From positions 1 to 64,000 of the forward strand of contig CAZEZH010000002.1 in assembly GCA_964516305.1 (NCBI GenBank): DNA of 64,000 nucleotides, in the 5' to 3' direction. Made by a program: the position numbers and the translations under genes. The notes beneath the pieces were generated by a model. It saw only the letters and a list, made by a program, of their open reading frames with translations, searched no databases and was not told where the DNA came from. Below are positions 33,573-43,300 of this stretch, piece after piece. The stretch comes from Lamprobacter sp964516305 (GTDB taxonomy: Bacteria > Pseudomonadota > Gammaproteobacteria > Chromatiales > Chromatiaceae). The number at the start of each line of letters is the position of its first letter. Within the stretch, counting starts at the first letter, position 1.

Positions 33573-35651
33573 TCAGGGGTCAGCATCAATCAGGATACAG
33601 CGTGCACTGTGCGTGTCGCTTAGCTGAACCGGTCGTGGATAGGTCGCCGAACAGGCCGCGATGGCCCGTGGACAGCGGGGATGAAAATGGCAACCGGCTG
33701 GAGGCGCGGCTGGCGAAGGCATATCACCGTCGAGCCGAATGATTTGGCGTCGTTCGGCCTTATCCATCATCGGCACCGCCGATAGCAGCGCCTGGGTATA
33801 TGGATGGCGCGGATGGTCCAGCACCTCTGCGGCGCGGCCCTGTTCGACGATACGCCCCAGATACATCACCGCGACTTCATGCGCCAGATAGGCGACCACC
33901 GAGATGTCGTGGGTGATAAACAGGTAGCTGAGCCCAAGCTCATCTTGTAACCGCTTGAGCAAGTTCAGGATCTGTGCCTGCACCGAGACGTCGAGCGCGC
34001 TCGTGGGCTCGTCGCAGACGATCAGTTTGGGATCGACTGCAAGTGCACGGGCGACGCAGATGCGTTGACGTTGACCGCCAGAGAACTCGTGCGGATAGCG
34101 ATCCATGGCCTGCTCGCCAATCCCCACCTGCTCGAGCAATTGCGCCACCCGGCGCCGCCGCGCTGCCCGCCCCTTCTCGATGCCAAGCGACTGCAGCCCC
34201 TCGCCGACGATGTCACCGACCAGCATGCGCGGGTTCATCGACGCGAAGGGGTCTTGAAAGATGATCTGCAGATCCTTGCGATAGCGCCGCATCTGGCCTG
34301 GTCGGATCGCAGCGAGATCGACCCCGTTGTAGCGCACTTGGCCGCCAGTCGGCGGTTCGAGCTGCAAGATGCCCTTGCCAACGGTCGTCTTGCCGCAGCC
34401 AGACTCGCCGACCAACGCCAGGGTCTGCCCGGCCTTCAAGCGCAGATCGACGCCATCGACTGCCTTGACATGCGCGACCGTGCGCCGAAACAGACCACGC
34501 TGAACCGGGAAATGCACCTGGAGCCCGTCGGCGTCGAGCAATGCGTGCCCATCGGGCTCCGCAGACCGAGATGGCGCCGACTCGGACTCTAGTACGGCAT
34601 CCGCTGCTTCGACCTCTGCGGCGGCGGGTACCACAGACCCCACGGTTGCCCTGTTAGCCTCCGTCTCGCGAAAGCCCGCAGGTCCCTCAGCCCAGAGCAG
34701 ACAGCGCACTTGCTGCTCAATGTTGGGCTGAAACCATCCGATCGACGCCTCGCGGCAGGCCGGCATGACCTGAGGGCAGCGATCAGCAAAGCGACAGCCA
34801 ACGAAGGGCTGATCCAGAGGTGGCACCCGGCCTGGGATCACCGCTAGCTCACCACGCCGCTTGCTCGCGCTGGGCACACTCTCCATCAGCCGACGGCTAT
34901 ACGGATGCGCCGGCGCAGCAAAGAAGGTATCGACGTTGGCCTGCTCGACGATCTGCCCGGCATACATCACCGCAAGCCGGTCCGCGGTCTCGGCGACGAC
35001 CCCGAGGTCATGGGTGATCAGCAGCACCGCCATCCCGGTCTGCGCCTGCAGCCCCTTGAGCAGCTGCAGTACCTGGGCCTGGATGGTGACATCGAGAGCG
35101 GTGGTCGGCTCATCGGCGACTAGCAGCTGTGGATCGCCGGCCAGTGCCATCGCGATCATCACCCGTTGTTTCATCCCGCCCGAGAGCTGGTGCGGGAATT
35201 CGCCCGCGCGCTGCGCCGGGTCTGGGATACCGACCGACCGCAGCAGCTCGACCACCCGTTCGGCGACCGCCGCCTTGGGCAGGCGCTTGTGCAACCGCAC
35301 TGCCTCAGCGATCTGATCGCCCACCTTGAGTACCGGGTTCAGCGAGGTCTGCGGCTCTTGGAAGATCATCGCCATGCGCCCGCCGCGAACGCTGCGCATC
35401 TCGCGCTCAGTCAATGCCAACAGCTCGGTGCCATCAAGCTGCACCGAGCCATCGGTGATCCGACCGGACAGCGGCAGCAGACGCATCAGCGACAGCGCCG
35501 TCATCGACTTGCCACAGCCGGATTCGCCAAGCAGCGCGAGGGTCTCGCCGCGGCGAATCTCGAAGCCAACGCCATCGCAGACCTGCACCGGCCGCTCACC
35601 GGTGCCGAGCTGTGCGCTTAGATCCGAGACATGAAGCAAGACGTCGCTCAT
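33573..35651 (-). CDS. Peptide-type ABC importer, fused double ATPase (YejF-like)
   Basis: 692 residues holding two complete OppD/OppF-type ATPase units. Unit 1 has GESGCGKSMTAL, the signature LSGGMKQRVMIAMAL and ADEPTTALDVT. Unit 2 has GESGCGKTTVGK, FSGGQRQRICVARAL and CDEPTSALDVS. Each ends with an oligopeptide-transporter C-terminal cysteine region (VGCRFADRCPQVMPAC; AGCHFHPRCPRAIAAC). The start at 35651 (MSDVLLHVSDL) is chosen because upstream codons extend into the permease gene. A linker of about 60 acidic/alanine-rich residues joins the units. Last gene of the importer operon; YejF is the closest architecture I know. Confidence 0.92.
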   Translation of the reverse strand: MSDVLLHVSDLSAQLGTGERPVQVCDGVGFEIRRGETLALLGESGCGKSMTALSLMRLLPLSGRITDGSVQLDGTELLALTEREMRSVRGGRMAMIFQEPQTSLNPVLKVGDQIAEAVRLHKRLPKAAVAERVVELLRSVGIPDPAQRAGEFPHQLSGGMKQRVMIAMALAGDPQLLVADEPTTALDVTIQAQVLQLLKGLQAQTGMAVLLITHDLGVVAETADRLAVMYAGQIVEQANVDTFFAAPAHPYSRRLMESVPSASKRRGELAVIPGRVPPLDQPFVGCRFADRCPQVMPACREASIGWFQPNIEQQVRCLLWAEGPAGFRETEANRATVGSVVPAAAEVEAADAVLESESAPSRSAEPDGHALLDADGLQVHFPVQRGLFRRTVAHVKAVDGVDLRLKAGQTLALVGESGCGKTTVGKGILQLEPPTGGQVRYNGVDLAAIRPGQMRRYRKDLQIIFQDPFASMNPRMLVGDIVGEGLQSLGIEKGRAARRRRVAQLLEQVGIGEQAMDRYPHEFSGGQRQRICVARALAVDPKLIVCDEPTSALDVSVQAQILNLLKRLQDELGLSYLFITHDISVVAYLAHEVAVMYLGRIVEQGRAAEVLDHPRHPYTQALLSAVPMMDKAERRQIIRLDGDMPSPAAPPAGCHFHPRCPRAIAACSATYPRPVQLSDTHSARCILIDADP

Positions 35652-35700
35652 CGAGACAGGCCAAGGCGGCGGATCAGGGTGTAACAGATCTGAGGCGAGC

Positions 35701-37245
35701 TCATGTCGCGCTCCGCAGCCGAGGATCGAAGGCATCCCGGACCACATCGGCAAGCAGATTGGCGGCCAGCACCAGGGTGAACATGAAGACGAAGGCCGCA
35801 GCCAGCGACCACCAGACCACCGGGTCGCGCGCCAGCTCCAGCCGAGCGCTATTGATCATGTTGCCCCAGCTGTTCATGGTCGGATCGACCCCGATATTGA
35901 CATAGGACAGCACCGCCTCAGCCAGTACCAAGCCGCTGAAATCCAGCACCAGCGTGATCATCACGATATGCAGCACATTCGGCAGGATGTGGCGTCCAAT
36001 CACCCTGGAATGGCGCACGCCCAGTGAACGCGCCGCCTGGACATAGTCGGCCTCGCGCAGCTTCAGCGACTCGCCGCGCAGCAGCCGGCAGAGCCCCGTC
36101 CAGCTGGTCACGCCAAGAATGATGCAAAGGAACAGCAGGCGCAGATCGGCACGCTCAACGAGGCTCTCAAACTGCTCCGCGTTGTTGGTCATGTAGACCT
36201 GCAGCAACAGGATCGCGGCCGCGATCAATAGCACACCCGGAATCGAGTTCAGCGTGGTGTAGAGATACTGGATCAGATCGTCGGTGCGACCGCCAAAGTA
36301 GCCCGCCATGATGCCTAAGATCACCGCCGCCGGCAGCATCACCAGTGTCGTCAGCGTACCGATCACCAGGCCCGTGCGGATACTCTTCAGGCTCTGATAG
36401 AACACATCCTCACCAACCTTGTCGGTGCCCAGGATGTGGTACTTGGCGGCCAGCTCGGCAGCGACGAAGCTGAGCACCAGCATCAGCGCCAGGGTGATCA
36501 GTCCGATCCGCCAAGGAAGCTCGGACTCACCACGCCAGATTGCATGGGCGCTCTCGTTAAACGGCTGTCGCCAGCGCCAGGCAAGGGCAGCGATCAGGAT
36601 CACCATCACCGCGGTCCAGGCAATGAGTCCCTTGACCATCCCGAAGAGTCCGCGCCAGGCGATATCGGCACCCCGCTGCGATGGATCATCCAAGTGCGCA
36701 CCGCCATGCTCGAGGCGCGGATAGCCGCGGATCACGCTGCCGTCTGGCTGGTCAATGGGCTCTTTGACGAAGAGCTGGGTGGCAAAAGGTGCCGAGAAGG
36801 TCTTTTCCTGACGCTCACGCAGGCCGCTGAGCCAAAGATCCAGTACCGAGATGATCTGCCTCGAGTAGGTCGGTGCCGAGGTTGACAGCGTTTCCAAACC
36901 CTCTCCTTCGGCGACCGCTGGCTCGCCCTGATGGGCGGCGTCCTGCTCCATGGTGTCAGCGCCCCCCCCCGCCTCGCCGCTAGTCGCCCCAGCCTCATCG
37001 CTGCCGAGGAGGGTCGCATCGGCCTGCACGACTGACTCGATGCGCGGATGAAAATGCAGCGAATCGAGCAGCCCGATGCCGACGTAGAAGAGGATCACCA
37101 CCAGCGCGGTCACGCCAACCGGCGAGCGCCCGACCTGGACCCAGGGACCGCGCAGGTGCTCATGGCGCGCGGCATAGAAGCCAAAGCCGATGCCAACCGC
37201 GATTAGCACGAAGATCAGGGCGTCGGTGATCAGGATGACCGGCAC
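35701..37245 (-). CDS. Peptide-type ABC importer permease with N-terminal extension (YejE/DppC-like)
   Basis: The C-terminal 300 residues are a DppC-type permease with the ATPase-contact (EAA) motif EADYVQAARSLGVRHSRVIG. At 514 residues it exceeds the roughly 340 of YejE. The extra N-terminal part has two hydrophobic helices and a periplasmic linker (residues about 78-118) that is acidic and low in complexity (GEAGGGADTMEQDAAHQGEP). The linker contains a run of nine G on the coding strand (36962-36970). It follows the YejB-like permease by 10 bp. Confidence 0.9.
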   Translation of the reverse strand: MPVILITDALIFVLIAVGIGFGFYAARHEHLRGPWVQVGRSPVGVTALVVILFYVGIGLLDSLHFHPRIESVVQADATLLGSDEAGATSGEAGGGADTMEQDAAHQGEPAVAEGEGLETLSTSAPTYSRQIISVLDLWLSGLRERQEKTFSAPFATQLFVKEPIDQPDGSVIRGYPRLEHGGAHLDDPSQRGADIAWRGLFGMVKGLIAWTAVMVILIAALAWRWRQPFNESAHAIWRGESELPWRIGLITLALMLVLSFVAAELAAKYHILGTDKVGEDVFYQSLKSIRTGLVIGTLTTLVMLPAAVILGIMAGYFGGRTDDLIQYLYTTLNSIPGVLLIAAAILLLQVYMTNNAEQFESLVERADLRLLFLCIILGVTSWTGLCRLLRGESLKLREADYVQAARSLGVRHSRVIGRHILPNVLHIVMITLVLDFSGLVLAEAVLSYVNIGVDPTMNSWGNMINSARLELARDPVVWWSLAAAFVFMFTLVLAANLLADVVRDAFDPRLRSAT

Positions 37246-37255
37246 GGCAGCGCCC

Positions 37256-38233
37256 TCAAGACAGCCGGACCCTGGGATCGACCAGGGTGTAGGAGATGTC
37301 GGTCATGATCAGACCGATGATGTAAAGCACCGAGCCCAGGAAGACCATGGCCCGCACGATCGAGAAGTCCTGGCGGTTGATCGCATCGATGGTATAGCTG
37401 CCAAGGCCAGGCACGCCGAAGAAGGATTCGATGATTAGTGCCCCCATGAACAACAGCGGCAGCACCGCGACCACGCCGGTGAGAATCGGTATCAGCGCGT
37501 TGCGCAGCACATGGCGAAACAAGACCGAACGCTCACGCAGCCCTTTGGCGCGAGCGGTACGGACATAGTCGCGGTTGATCTCCTCGAGGAAGAAGGTGCG
37601 GTACAGCCGTGTGCTGCTGCCGATGCCAGCGGCCACGCCAACGACGACGGGCAAGATCAGGAACTTCAAGGCCTCGAGCCCGCGATCGTAGCCTGAGATC
37701 GGCACCAGATGAAACAGCTTACCGATCAAGAACTGGCCACCGATGATGTAGAACAGACCCGAGATCGACATCATCGCCACCAATAGGACGACGCTGCCGA
37801 AGTCGATATAGGTGGCACGGAAGAACACGATCATCAAGGCATAGCTAATGGCGATGGCCAGCCCCACTAGCAGGGTCGGGATCGCGATCGCCAAACTCGG
37901 CCACATGCGCTGGCGGATGTCGAAGCCGATATCGCGGCCGCTGTCGGACTGACCAAAGTCGAACGCGAACAGTTTCAGCGACTTGTCGAAGAAGATGGTC
38001 TCGGTGACGGCACCAAGCCCGTCGGCCTCCGCATTGAACAGCAGCGGCTTGTCGTAGCCATGCTCTGCCTTCCAGGTATCGATCGCCTCCTGGGTCACGC
38101 GCTTGTCGCCAAGCTGCATCCGCGCCATGTCATCGGGCGTATTGACGACGAAGAACAACAGGAAGGTGATTAGGTTCACGCCAATCAGGATCGGCAGCGC
38201 ATAGAGTAGGCGACGCAGGATGTAAGCGCTCAT
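37256..38233 (-). CDS. Peptide-type ABC importer permease (YejB/DppB-like)
   Basis: 325 residues. The N-terminus MSAYILRRLLYALPILIGVN is the classic DppB/YejB start. The ATPase-contact motif NRDYVRTARAKGLRERSVLF is followed by the membrane segment NALIPILTGVVAVLPLLFMG and the conserved ESFFGVPGLGSYTIDAINRQD. The start ATG overlaps the stop of the binding-protein gene by 4 bp. Confidence 0.94.
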   Translation of the reverse strand: MSAYILRRLLYALPILIGVNLITFLLFFVVNTPDDMARMQLGDKRVTQEAIDTWKAEHGYDKPLLFNAEADGLGAVTETIFFDKSLKLFAFDFGQSDSGRDIGFDIRQRMWPSLAIAIPTLLVGLAIAISYALMIVFFRATYIDFGSVVLLVAMMSISGLFYIIGGQFLIGKLFHLVPISGYDRGLEALKFLILPVVVGVAAGIGSSTRLYRTFFLEEINRDYVRTARAKGLRERSVLFRHVLRNALIPILTGVVAVLPLLFMGALIIESFFGVPGLGSYTIDAINRQDFSIVRAMVFLGSVLYIIGLIMTDISYTLVDPRVRLS

Positions 38234-40395
38234 CGGGCTCGGCTCCGCTCACGCCGACGCGCCACCAACAGCGCCGGAATCGCGCCGACGACCAGGATCA
38301 GCACCAATGCGCCGATCGGCCAGAGGACCGGCGGATTCCAGCGCTCGCGTAGCTGCTCGCGCACCGCAGGGTCAAGCTGACGATACTTGAGGGTGTTGTT
38401 GGCCATCAGATTCGGCTTCACATTGTCCAGCCACTGATGATGCAGGCTGAAGGCCTTAGGATAGAAGCCGAACGACCAGGGCGCGTCATGGCGCAGGATC
38501 TCGGTCATGCGGTCGATCACCGCTTGGCGCGCGGGACCGTCCTCCATGTTCTTCATGCGTTCAAAAAGCTGATCGAACTCGGGATTTTGATAATTGGCCG
38601 CGTTCTCGCCACCATCAACCTTGCGATTGGGACCATAAAGCAGGAAGAAGAAGTTCTCCGGGTCCGGATAGTCGGCATTCCAGCCCCACATGAACACCTG
38701 GCCGGTACCCTCGCGCATCTTCTCCTGGAAGCGGTTGTAATCGGTCGCGCGCACGACCAGCTCGATACCCAGCTTGGCGAACTGCTTGCGCATCCAGTTC
38801 AGCCGCGCCTTGCCATCGGGTCCCGCATCCATGGCCTCGTAATAGATCGTTAATGGCCGCCCGGTCTCTGGGTCACGTCCATCTTGATAGCCGGCCTCGG
38901 CGAGCAGCGCCTTGGCGTCTTCTAATGGCCTGCGCACCGCTCGCCCATCACGCCAATCGAACACATAGGGATTGATGCCAGCCTTGCCTTCTCGGTGACC
39001 AAAGATCCCAGGCGGAATCGGCCCCTGGCCCTGGACTCCGCGGCCGTTAGCGAAGATCGAGATGTACTCATCAAAGTCGACCGCGATGCTGATCGCCTGC
39101 CGCAACAGTCGCGCGCGATCCGAGTCGCCGCCCAGCAGCGGATCGCGCATATTGAAGCCCATGTACCAGATCGAGGTCTGCACCGCGGTGACCAGCTCGA
39201 TCCCCTGCTCGCGCATATCATCGGTGAGCCCAGCCTCACCCGCCGCATCGAACTGGATCGCCTGATCGAAGGCATCAGAGCTGACGCCCGAGCTATCGTA
39301 ATAACCCTGCAGGAACTTGTTCCAGTAGGGGATGCTTTCCTGCTCGAGACTGTAGATGGCCTGATCGATGAAGGGCAGCGGCTTGCCGGCATCCTCTAGC
39401 AATCCGGCGGCCTGGTCCTCGGGCATGCCTGCGCTCGGATAGCGCTCGCCGTGGAAGTTCGGATTGCGTGCCAGCACCATGCGCAGGTTCGGGTTGTTCT
39501 CGCTGAGCATGAAGGGGCCGGTGCCGACCGGATACCAGTCGAGCGTCAGGTTGTTTTGCTTCATGCCAAGCTGCCCGTAGAGCGCCTCCGCTTCCCAGGG
39601 CATGGGTGCAAAGAACGGCATCGCCAACCAGTAGACAAACTGCGGGTAGCGCCCCTCGAGCCGAATGCGATAGCGATAACGATCGATGACCTCGGCCCCG
39701 TCGAACGCAACCTGGCGCAGATCGAAGAACTGCCGCTCGCCGTCCACCGGCTCGGGCGCCGCCGCCTCAATCTGCTCGCTGAATTCAGTAAATCCAAGGA
39801 TGTGGTCACCCATCAGGCCGGCAATCGGCGAGTGCAGCCAGGGGGTCGCAAGGCGCTTGATCTGATAGACATAGTCCTCCGCAACCAGCTCGCGCGTGCC
39901 GGTCTCAGGCAGGTCATCAAGGGCATTGATCTGCCCCACCGTCTCGGCATCGAGCCGATGATAGAGGTAAGCGCCCTCCGCGTCCTTTGCAAAGGCCGGA
40001 TGTGGCTGATAGCGGATACCAGGGCTAATCTCGATCAGATACTCGCTGACTGCGATCTGGTTGGGATCAGCATCCGCTGGCAGGCGCTCTCCGTTCGCGT
40101 CGAGGTAGCGCACCTCGGGCAGGGTCTGGGCGGTGAGCGGAACAAGCTCGTAAGGCCGGTTCAGGAAGTGGTACTGGAGCGGCGGCTCGTAGATTTGCGC
40201 AATGAAGGCATACTCGTTCGAGCTGTAGGAGCGCACCGGGTCCAGATGCTTAGGCCGCTCAGTAAAGGCGCCGTAGAGGGTATTCTCCCCAGATTGCGAC
40301 TCGGGATACGGGTTGTTCCAAGGCGGCTCGCCGCACGCACTCAGGGACAGCAGCACAACCATCAGCAGAGGCCAGGAGCGGCACGCTCGCAACAT
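38230..40395 (-). CDS. Peptide-type ABC importer substrate-binding lipoprotein with C-terminal membrane helix
   Basis: Family 5 extracellular solute-binding protein. I favour the start at 40395 (MLRACRSWPLLMVVLLSLSA then CGEPPWN), which gives a lipoprotein signal with lipobox LSAC; an ATG at 40461 adds 22 residues. The family motif is seen in LYGAFTERPKHLDPVRSYSS and later YNRFQEKMREGTGQVFMWGW. Unlike ordinary members, it ends in a hydrophobic helix (LWPIGALVLILVVGAIPALL) plus an Arg-rich tail VARRRERSRAR. Residues about 150-200 of the mature region are longer than in DppA. It is first in a four-gene operon and diverges from fabI. Ligand unknown. Confidence 0.9.
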   Translation of the reverse strand: MLRACRSWPLLMVVLLSLSACGEPPWNNPYPESQSGENTLYGAFTERPKHLDPVRSYSSNEYAFIAQIYEPPLQYHFLNRPYELVPLTAQTLPEVRYLDANGERLPADADPNQIAVSEYLIEISPGIRYQPHPAFAKDAEGAYLYHRLDAETVGQINALDDLPETGTRELVAEDYVYQIKRLATPWLHSPIAGLMGDHILGFTEFSEQIEAAAPEPVDGERQFFDLRQVAFDGAEVIDRYRYRIRLEGRYPQFVYWLAMPFFAPMPWEAEALYGQLGMKQNNLTLDWYPVGTGPFMLSENNPNLRMVLARNPNFHGERYPSAGMPEDQAAGLLEDAGKPLPFIDQAIYSLEQESIPYWNKFLQGYYDSSGVSSDAFDQAIQFDAAGEAGLTDDMREQGIELVTAVQTSIWYMGFNMRDPLLGGDSDRARLLRQAISIAVDFDEYISIFANGRGVQGQGPIPPGIFGHREGKAGINPYVFDWRDGRAVRRPLEDAKALLAEAGYQDGRDPETGRPLTIYYEAMDAGPDGKARLNWMRKQFAKLGIELVVRATDYNRFQEKMREGTGQVFMWGWNADYPDPENFFFLLYGPNRKVDGGENAANYQNPEFDQLFERMKNMEDGPARQAVIDRMTEILRHDAPWSFGFYPKAFSLHHQWLDNVKPNLMANNTLKYRQLDPAVREQLRERWNPPVLWPIGALVLILVVGAIPALLVARRRERSRAR

Positions 40396-40513
40396 AGATG
40401 CTTTCCGCGCAGGCTGAGTTTCTGTAACGTTGGGGGCCGCTTCAAACATAGGCAGATTCAAGCCTCGCCTAGGCGCACAATCTTCCTACATCTTATCCGC
40501 ATGGAGAGACCAT

Positions 40514-41290
40514 ATGGGCTTTTTGTCCGAGAAACGTATCCTAGTGACTGGGGTTGCTAGCAATCGCTCGATCGCCTGGGGTGTTGCCCAGGCCATGCAT
40601 CGCGAAGGCGCAAGCTTGGCCTTCACCTATCAAGGGGAGAAGCTCAAGGGTCGGGTCGAAGACCTGGCATCCCAATGTGACGCTGAGTTCGTGTTGCCCC
40701 TCGACGTATCCAGCGATGAGCAGATCGATAGCTGTTTCGCCGCCCTCAGCGAGCACTGGGATGGCCTCGACGGCATCGTGCACTCGATCGCATTCGCGCC
40801 CAAGGATCAGCTTGAGGGTGATTACGTCGACAGCGTCACACGCGAGGGGTTCGCCGCTTCGCACGATATCAGCTCCTATAGCCTCGCCGCTCTCGCCAAG
40901 GCGGGGCGCCCACTGATGCAGGGGCGCAACGGGGCCATCCTGACCATGAGCTACCTCGGCGCGGTGCGGGCCGTGCCGAACTACAACGTGATGGGGATTG
41001 CCAAGGCCAGCCTAGAGGCCAACGTCCGCTATCTAGCCGCGTCGCTCGGCCCAGAGGGCACAAGGGTCAATGCCGTCTCAGCCGGCCCCATCCGCACCCT
41101 CGCCGCAGCCGGCATCGCCGATTTCCGTTCGATGCTGAAACAGGTGGAAGAGCGCACGCCGCTGCGGCGAAACGTCACCATCAATGAGGTCGGCAATGCT
41201 GGCGCCTTCCTCTGCTCTGATCTCGCATCCGGCATCACCGGCGACGTGCTCTACGTCGACACCGGCTACCATATCCTCGGCCTCGGCTGA
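40514..41290 (+). CDS. fabI: Enoyl-[acyl-carrier-protein] reductase (NADH)
   Basis: Last reduction step of fatty acid elongation. The start at 40514 (MGFLSEKRILVTGVASNRSI) has GGAGAG 8 bases upstream; the open frame before it is not family-like. The 258 residues show the FabI nucleotide site VTGVASNRSIAWGVAQAM and the catalytic Y-x6-K in PNYNVMGIAKAS. Standard length. It diverges from the ABC importer and converges with ppiD. Confidence 0.97.
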   Translation: MGFLSEKRILVTGVASNRSIAWGVAQAMHREGASLAFTYQGEKLKGRVEDLASQCDAEFVLPLDVSSDEQIDSCFAALSEHWDGLDGIVHSIAFAPKDQLEGDYVDSVTREGFAASHDISSYSLAALAKAGRPLMQGRNGAILTMSYLGAVRAVPNYNVMGIAKASLEANVRYLAASLGPEGTRVNAVSAGPIRTLAAAGIADFRSMLKQVEERTPLRRNVTINEVGNAGAFLCSDLASGITGDVLYVDTGYHILGLG

Positions 41291-41299
41291 GCTGAACTG

Positions 41300-41319
41300 C
41301 CGGCCCCAATCCGGGCCGG
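41300..41319. terminator. GC-rich hairpin between convergent fabI and ppiD
   Basis: A 7-bp perfect stem CCGGCCC/GGGCCGG with a 6-base loop fills the 30-bp gap between the two stop codons. There is no T-run on either side, so termination activity is uncertain. Confidence 0.4.
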
Positions 41320-41320
41320 T

Positions 41321-43255
41321 CTAGAATGGCTCGTCCGTCACCAGGGGCTTGCGCTCGATCTTCGCCTGCGCCTTCATCGCTGCCAGCACCGCGTCGACAT
41401 CGGCAATCGCCAGCGCCCGCGTCAGCATGCGCGCTTCGGCCTCGAGTTCAGCCTCCTCGAGCTGTGTCGGATCGCCGTCCTCGACCTCAGTGACGACGAC
41501 AACGAAGGCGTCAGCGGAATCTGATGCGCTCGTGCTGCCAACGCTCTGATCCTCATTGACCGTCGGCCGCGGCAATGAGAAGGCAAGCTGAGTAACCTCG
41601 GAAGGGGTCCCGACTGCGGTCCGATCGATCTTCCCAGCATTCACCACATCGAAACCTTCAGCCGCTGCTGCCAGGGGCTGTCCGCCCTTAACGCGCGCGA
41701 CGACAGCCTCGGCCGCAGCCTCCGCCGCTTCGGCTGCCTGCTGCGTCTCGAGGAGCGCAACGATCTCATCGCGCACCTCAGCAAGCGGTCTCACCGAGGG
41801 CTCGCGATGCTCGGCGACCCGCAGCACCAGCGCCTGCAAGGCTTCAGGATCGGGTTCGAGCAGCACGCTGTTGTTGTCGAGCGCAAGCACCTCTTCGCTG
41901 AATGCGGCAGCAACCACGCGCGGATTCGCAAAGATGCCTTCTCCACCGCTGCGATCGAGCCAATCGCTGAGCTGAACCTCAAGACCCAGGGTCTCAGCCG
42001 CAGGGATCAGGCTATCTGGCGACTCATAGGTCAGCGTGGCCAGCTGCTCAGCCTGCTCAAAGAAGATCCCTTCAGCACTGCCGCTGCTGAGATCGGCGAT
42101 CAGCTCGTCTTTCACCGACTCAAAAGGCTTCGGCTCGCCGCCGCGCGCTGCTAAGACCTCGACCAGGTGGTAGCCGAAGCGGCTGCGAACAGGCTCGCTC
42201 AGGGTCTCCGGCTCAAGCGCGAAGACCGCTTGCTCGAACGCAGGATCGAGCGCACCGCGGCCGATCCAGCCCAGCCCCCCACCCTGACTGGCGCTGCCCG
42301 GGTCTTCGGAGACCTCGGCCGCAACCGTCGCGAACGGCTCACCGGCGGCAAGGCGCTGCTGGATCGCCTGCAACCGCTCGCGGGTCTTGTCGAGCACAGC
42401 CTGATCGGCATCGGCCGGAACGCTCAACAGGATGTGGCGCACTTGCCGCTCCTCCGGCGCCGTAAACTCGTCAAGCCTGAGTTCGTACTGTTCCCGCAAG
42501 CTAGCCTCGTCGACTCCCTCATCAGGTGCAGAGAGTTCAGCGGCATCGAGCAACAGATAACTGACCCGCACCTGCTCCGGCGTCGCAAACTGCTCTGAAT
42601 GCTCGTCGTAATAAGCGGCAATGGCCGCATCGGTCGGCGGCTCGACAGAGGCCTCGAACGACGCCCTTGGCACGGTGGCAAAGGCAAGGCTGCGCTTCTG
42701 ATGCACCAGGCTCGCGCTTCGTTCAGCTAAGGTATCGGTGACGAAGGCGGTCTCGCGAATCGCTCGCGGCAACTGACTGATCAGCAACTCGCTGCGCAGG
42801 GAATTCTCGTAGGCGGCCGGCGTGAGGCCCTGCAGTCGCAGCACTCGCTGGTACTGGGCATTGGAGAAGGCCCCATCTTGCTGAAACGCCGGCTCACTGA
42901 GAACGGCGGCGCGGATGGCCTGGTCCGAGGTCCGCAGCCCCATGGCCTCAGACTCTGCCAGCAGCAAGGTCTCGCGGATCATCCGCTCGAGCACCTGCTC
43001 GCGAATGCGCTGATCATCGAACAACGCCGGATCATAGGCATCGCCTAACCGATCCCGCAGCTGCACCCGGGTGCGATTGACGTTCTGATTGAAGGCGCGC
43101 TCGGTGATCTCGCTGCCGTTGACGCTGGCAACGACGGGCTCGGCGCCACCGCCAAAATAGGAATCAACACCCCAGAAGGCGAACGGGATCGTGATGAGGA
43201 TCACAATGGCCCAGGCAACCCAACCCTGAGCGCGTTCTCGAATCTCCTGCAACAT
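41321..43255 (-). CDS. ppiD: Periplasmic folding chaperone / peptidyl-prolyl isomerase PpiD
   Basis: Inner-membrane-anchored chaperone near the Sec exit. The 644 residues begin with a cytoplasmic stub and membrane helix (WAIVILITIPFAFWGVDSYF), a SurA/PpiD N-terminal chaperone domain (VNGSEITERAFNQNVNRTR), a parvulin domain (about residues 255-355; RHILLSVPADADQAVLDKTR, GGGLGWIGRGALDPAFEQAV) and a C-terminal region. It is downstream of hupB and the two tRNAs, separated by a terminator. Confidence 0.95.
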   Translation of the reverse strand: MLQEIRERAQGWVAWAIVILITIPFAFWGVDSYFGGGAEPVVASVNGSEITERAFNQNVNRTRVQLRDRLGDAYDPALFDDQRIREQVLERMIRETLLLAESEAMGLRTSDQAIRAAVLSEPAFQQDGAFSNAQYQRVLRLQGLTPAAYENSLRSELLISQLPRAIRETAFVTDTLAERSASLVHQKRSLAFATVPRASFEASVEPPTDAAIAAYYDEHSEQFATPEQVRVSYLLLDAAELSAPDEGVDEASLREQYELRLDEFTAPEERQVRHILLSVPADADQAVLDKTRERLQAIQQRLAAGEPFATVAAEVSEDPGSASQGGGLGWIGRGALDPAFEQAVFALEPETLSEPVRSRFGYHLVEVLAARGGEPKPFESVKDELIADLSSGSAEGIFFEQAEQLATLTYESPDSLIPAAETLGLEVQLSDWLDRSGGEGIFANPRVVAAAFSEEVLALDNNSVLLEPDPEALQALVLRVAEHREPSVRPLAEVRDEIVALLETQQAAEAAEAAAEAVVARVKGGQPLAAAAEGFDVVNAGKIDRTAVGTPSEVTQLAFSLPRPTVNEDQSVGSTSASDSADAFVVVVTEVEDGDPTQLEEAELEAEARMLTRALAIADVDAVLAAMKAQAKIERKPLVTDEPF

Positions 43256-43300
43256 AACTCGTAGGACTCAGCGTGCGAGGGAATGACAGGACAAATGAAA

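Noticed and set aside
34065..34592. Plus-strand frames opposite the double ATPase gene
   Set aside because: Entirely antisense to conserved ATPase motifs, with no start signal.
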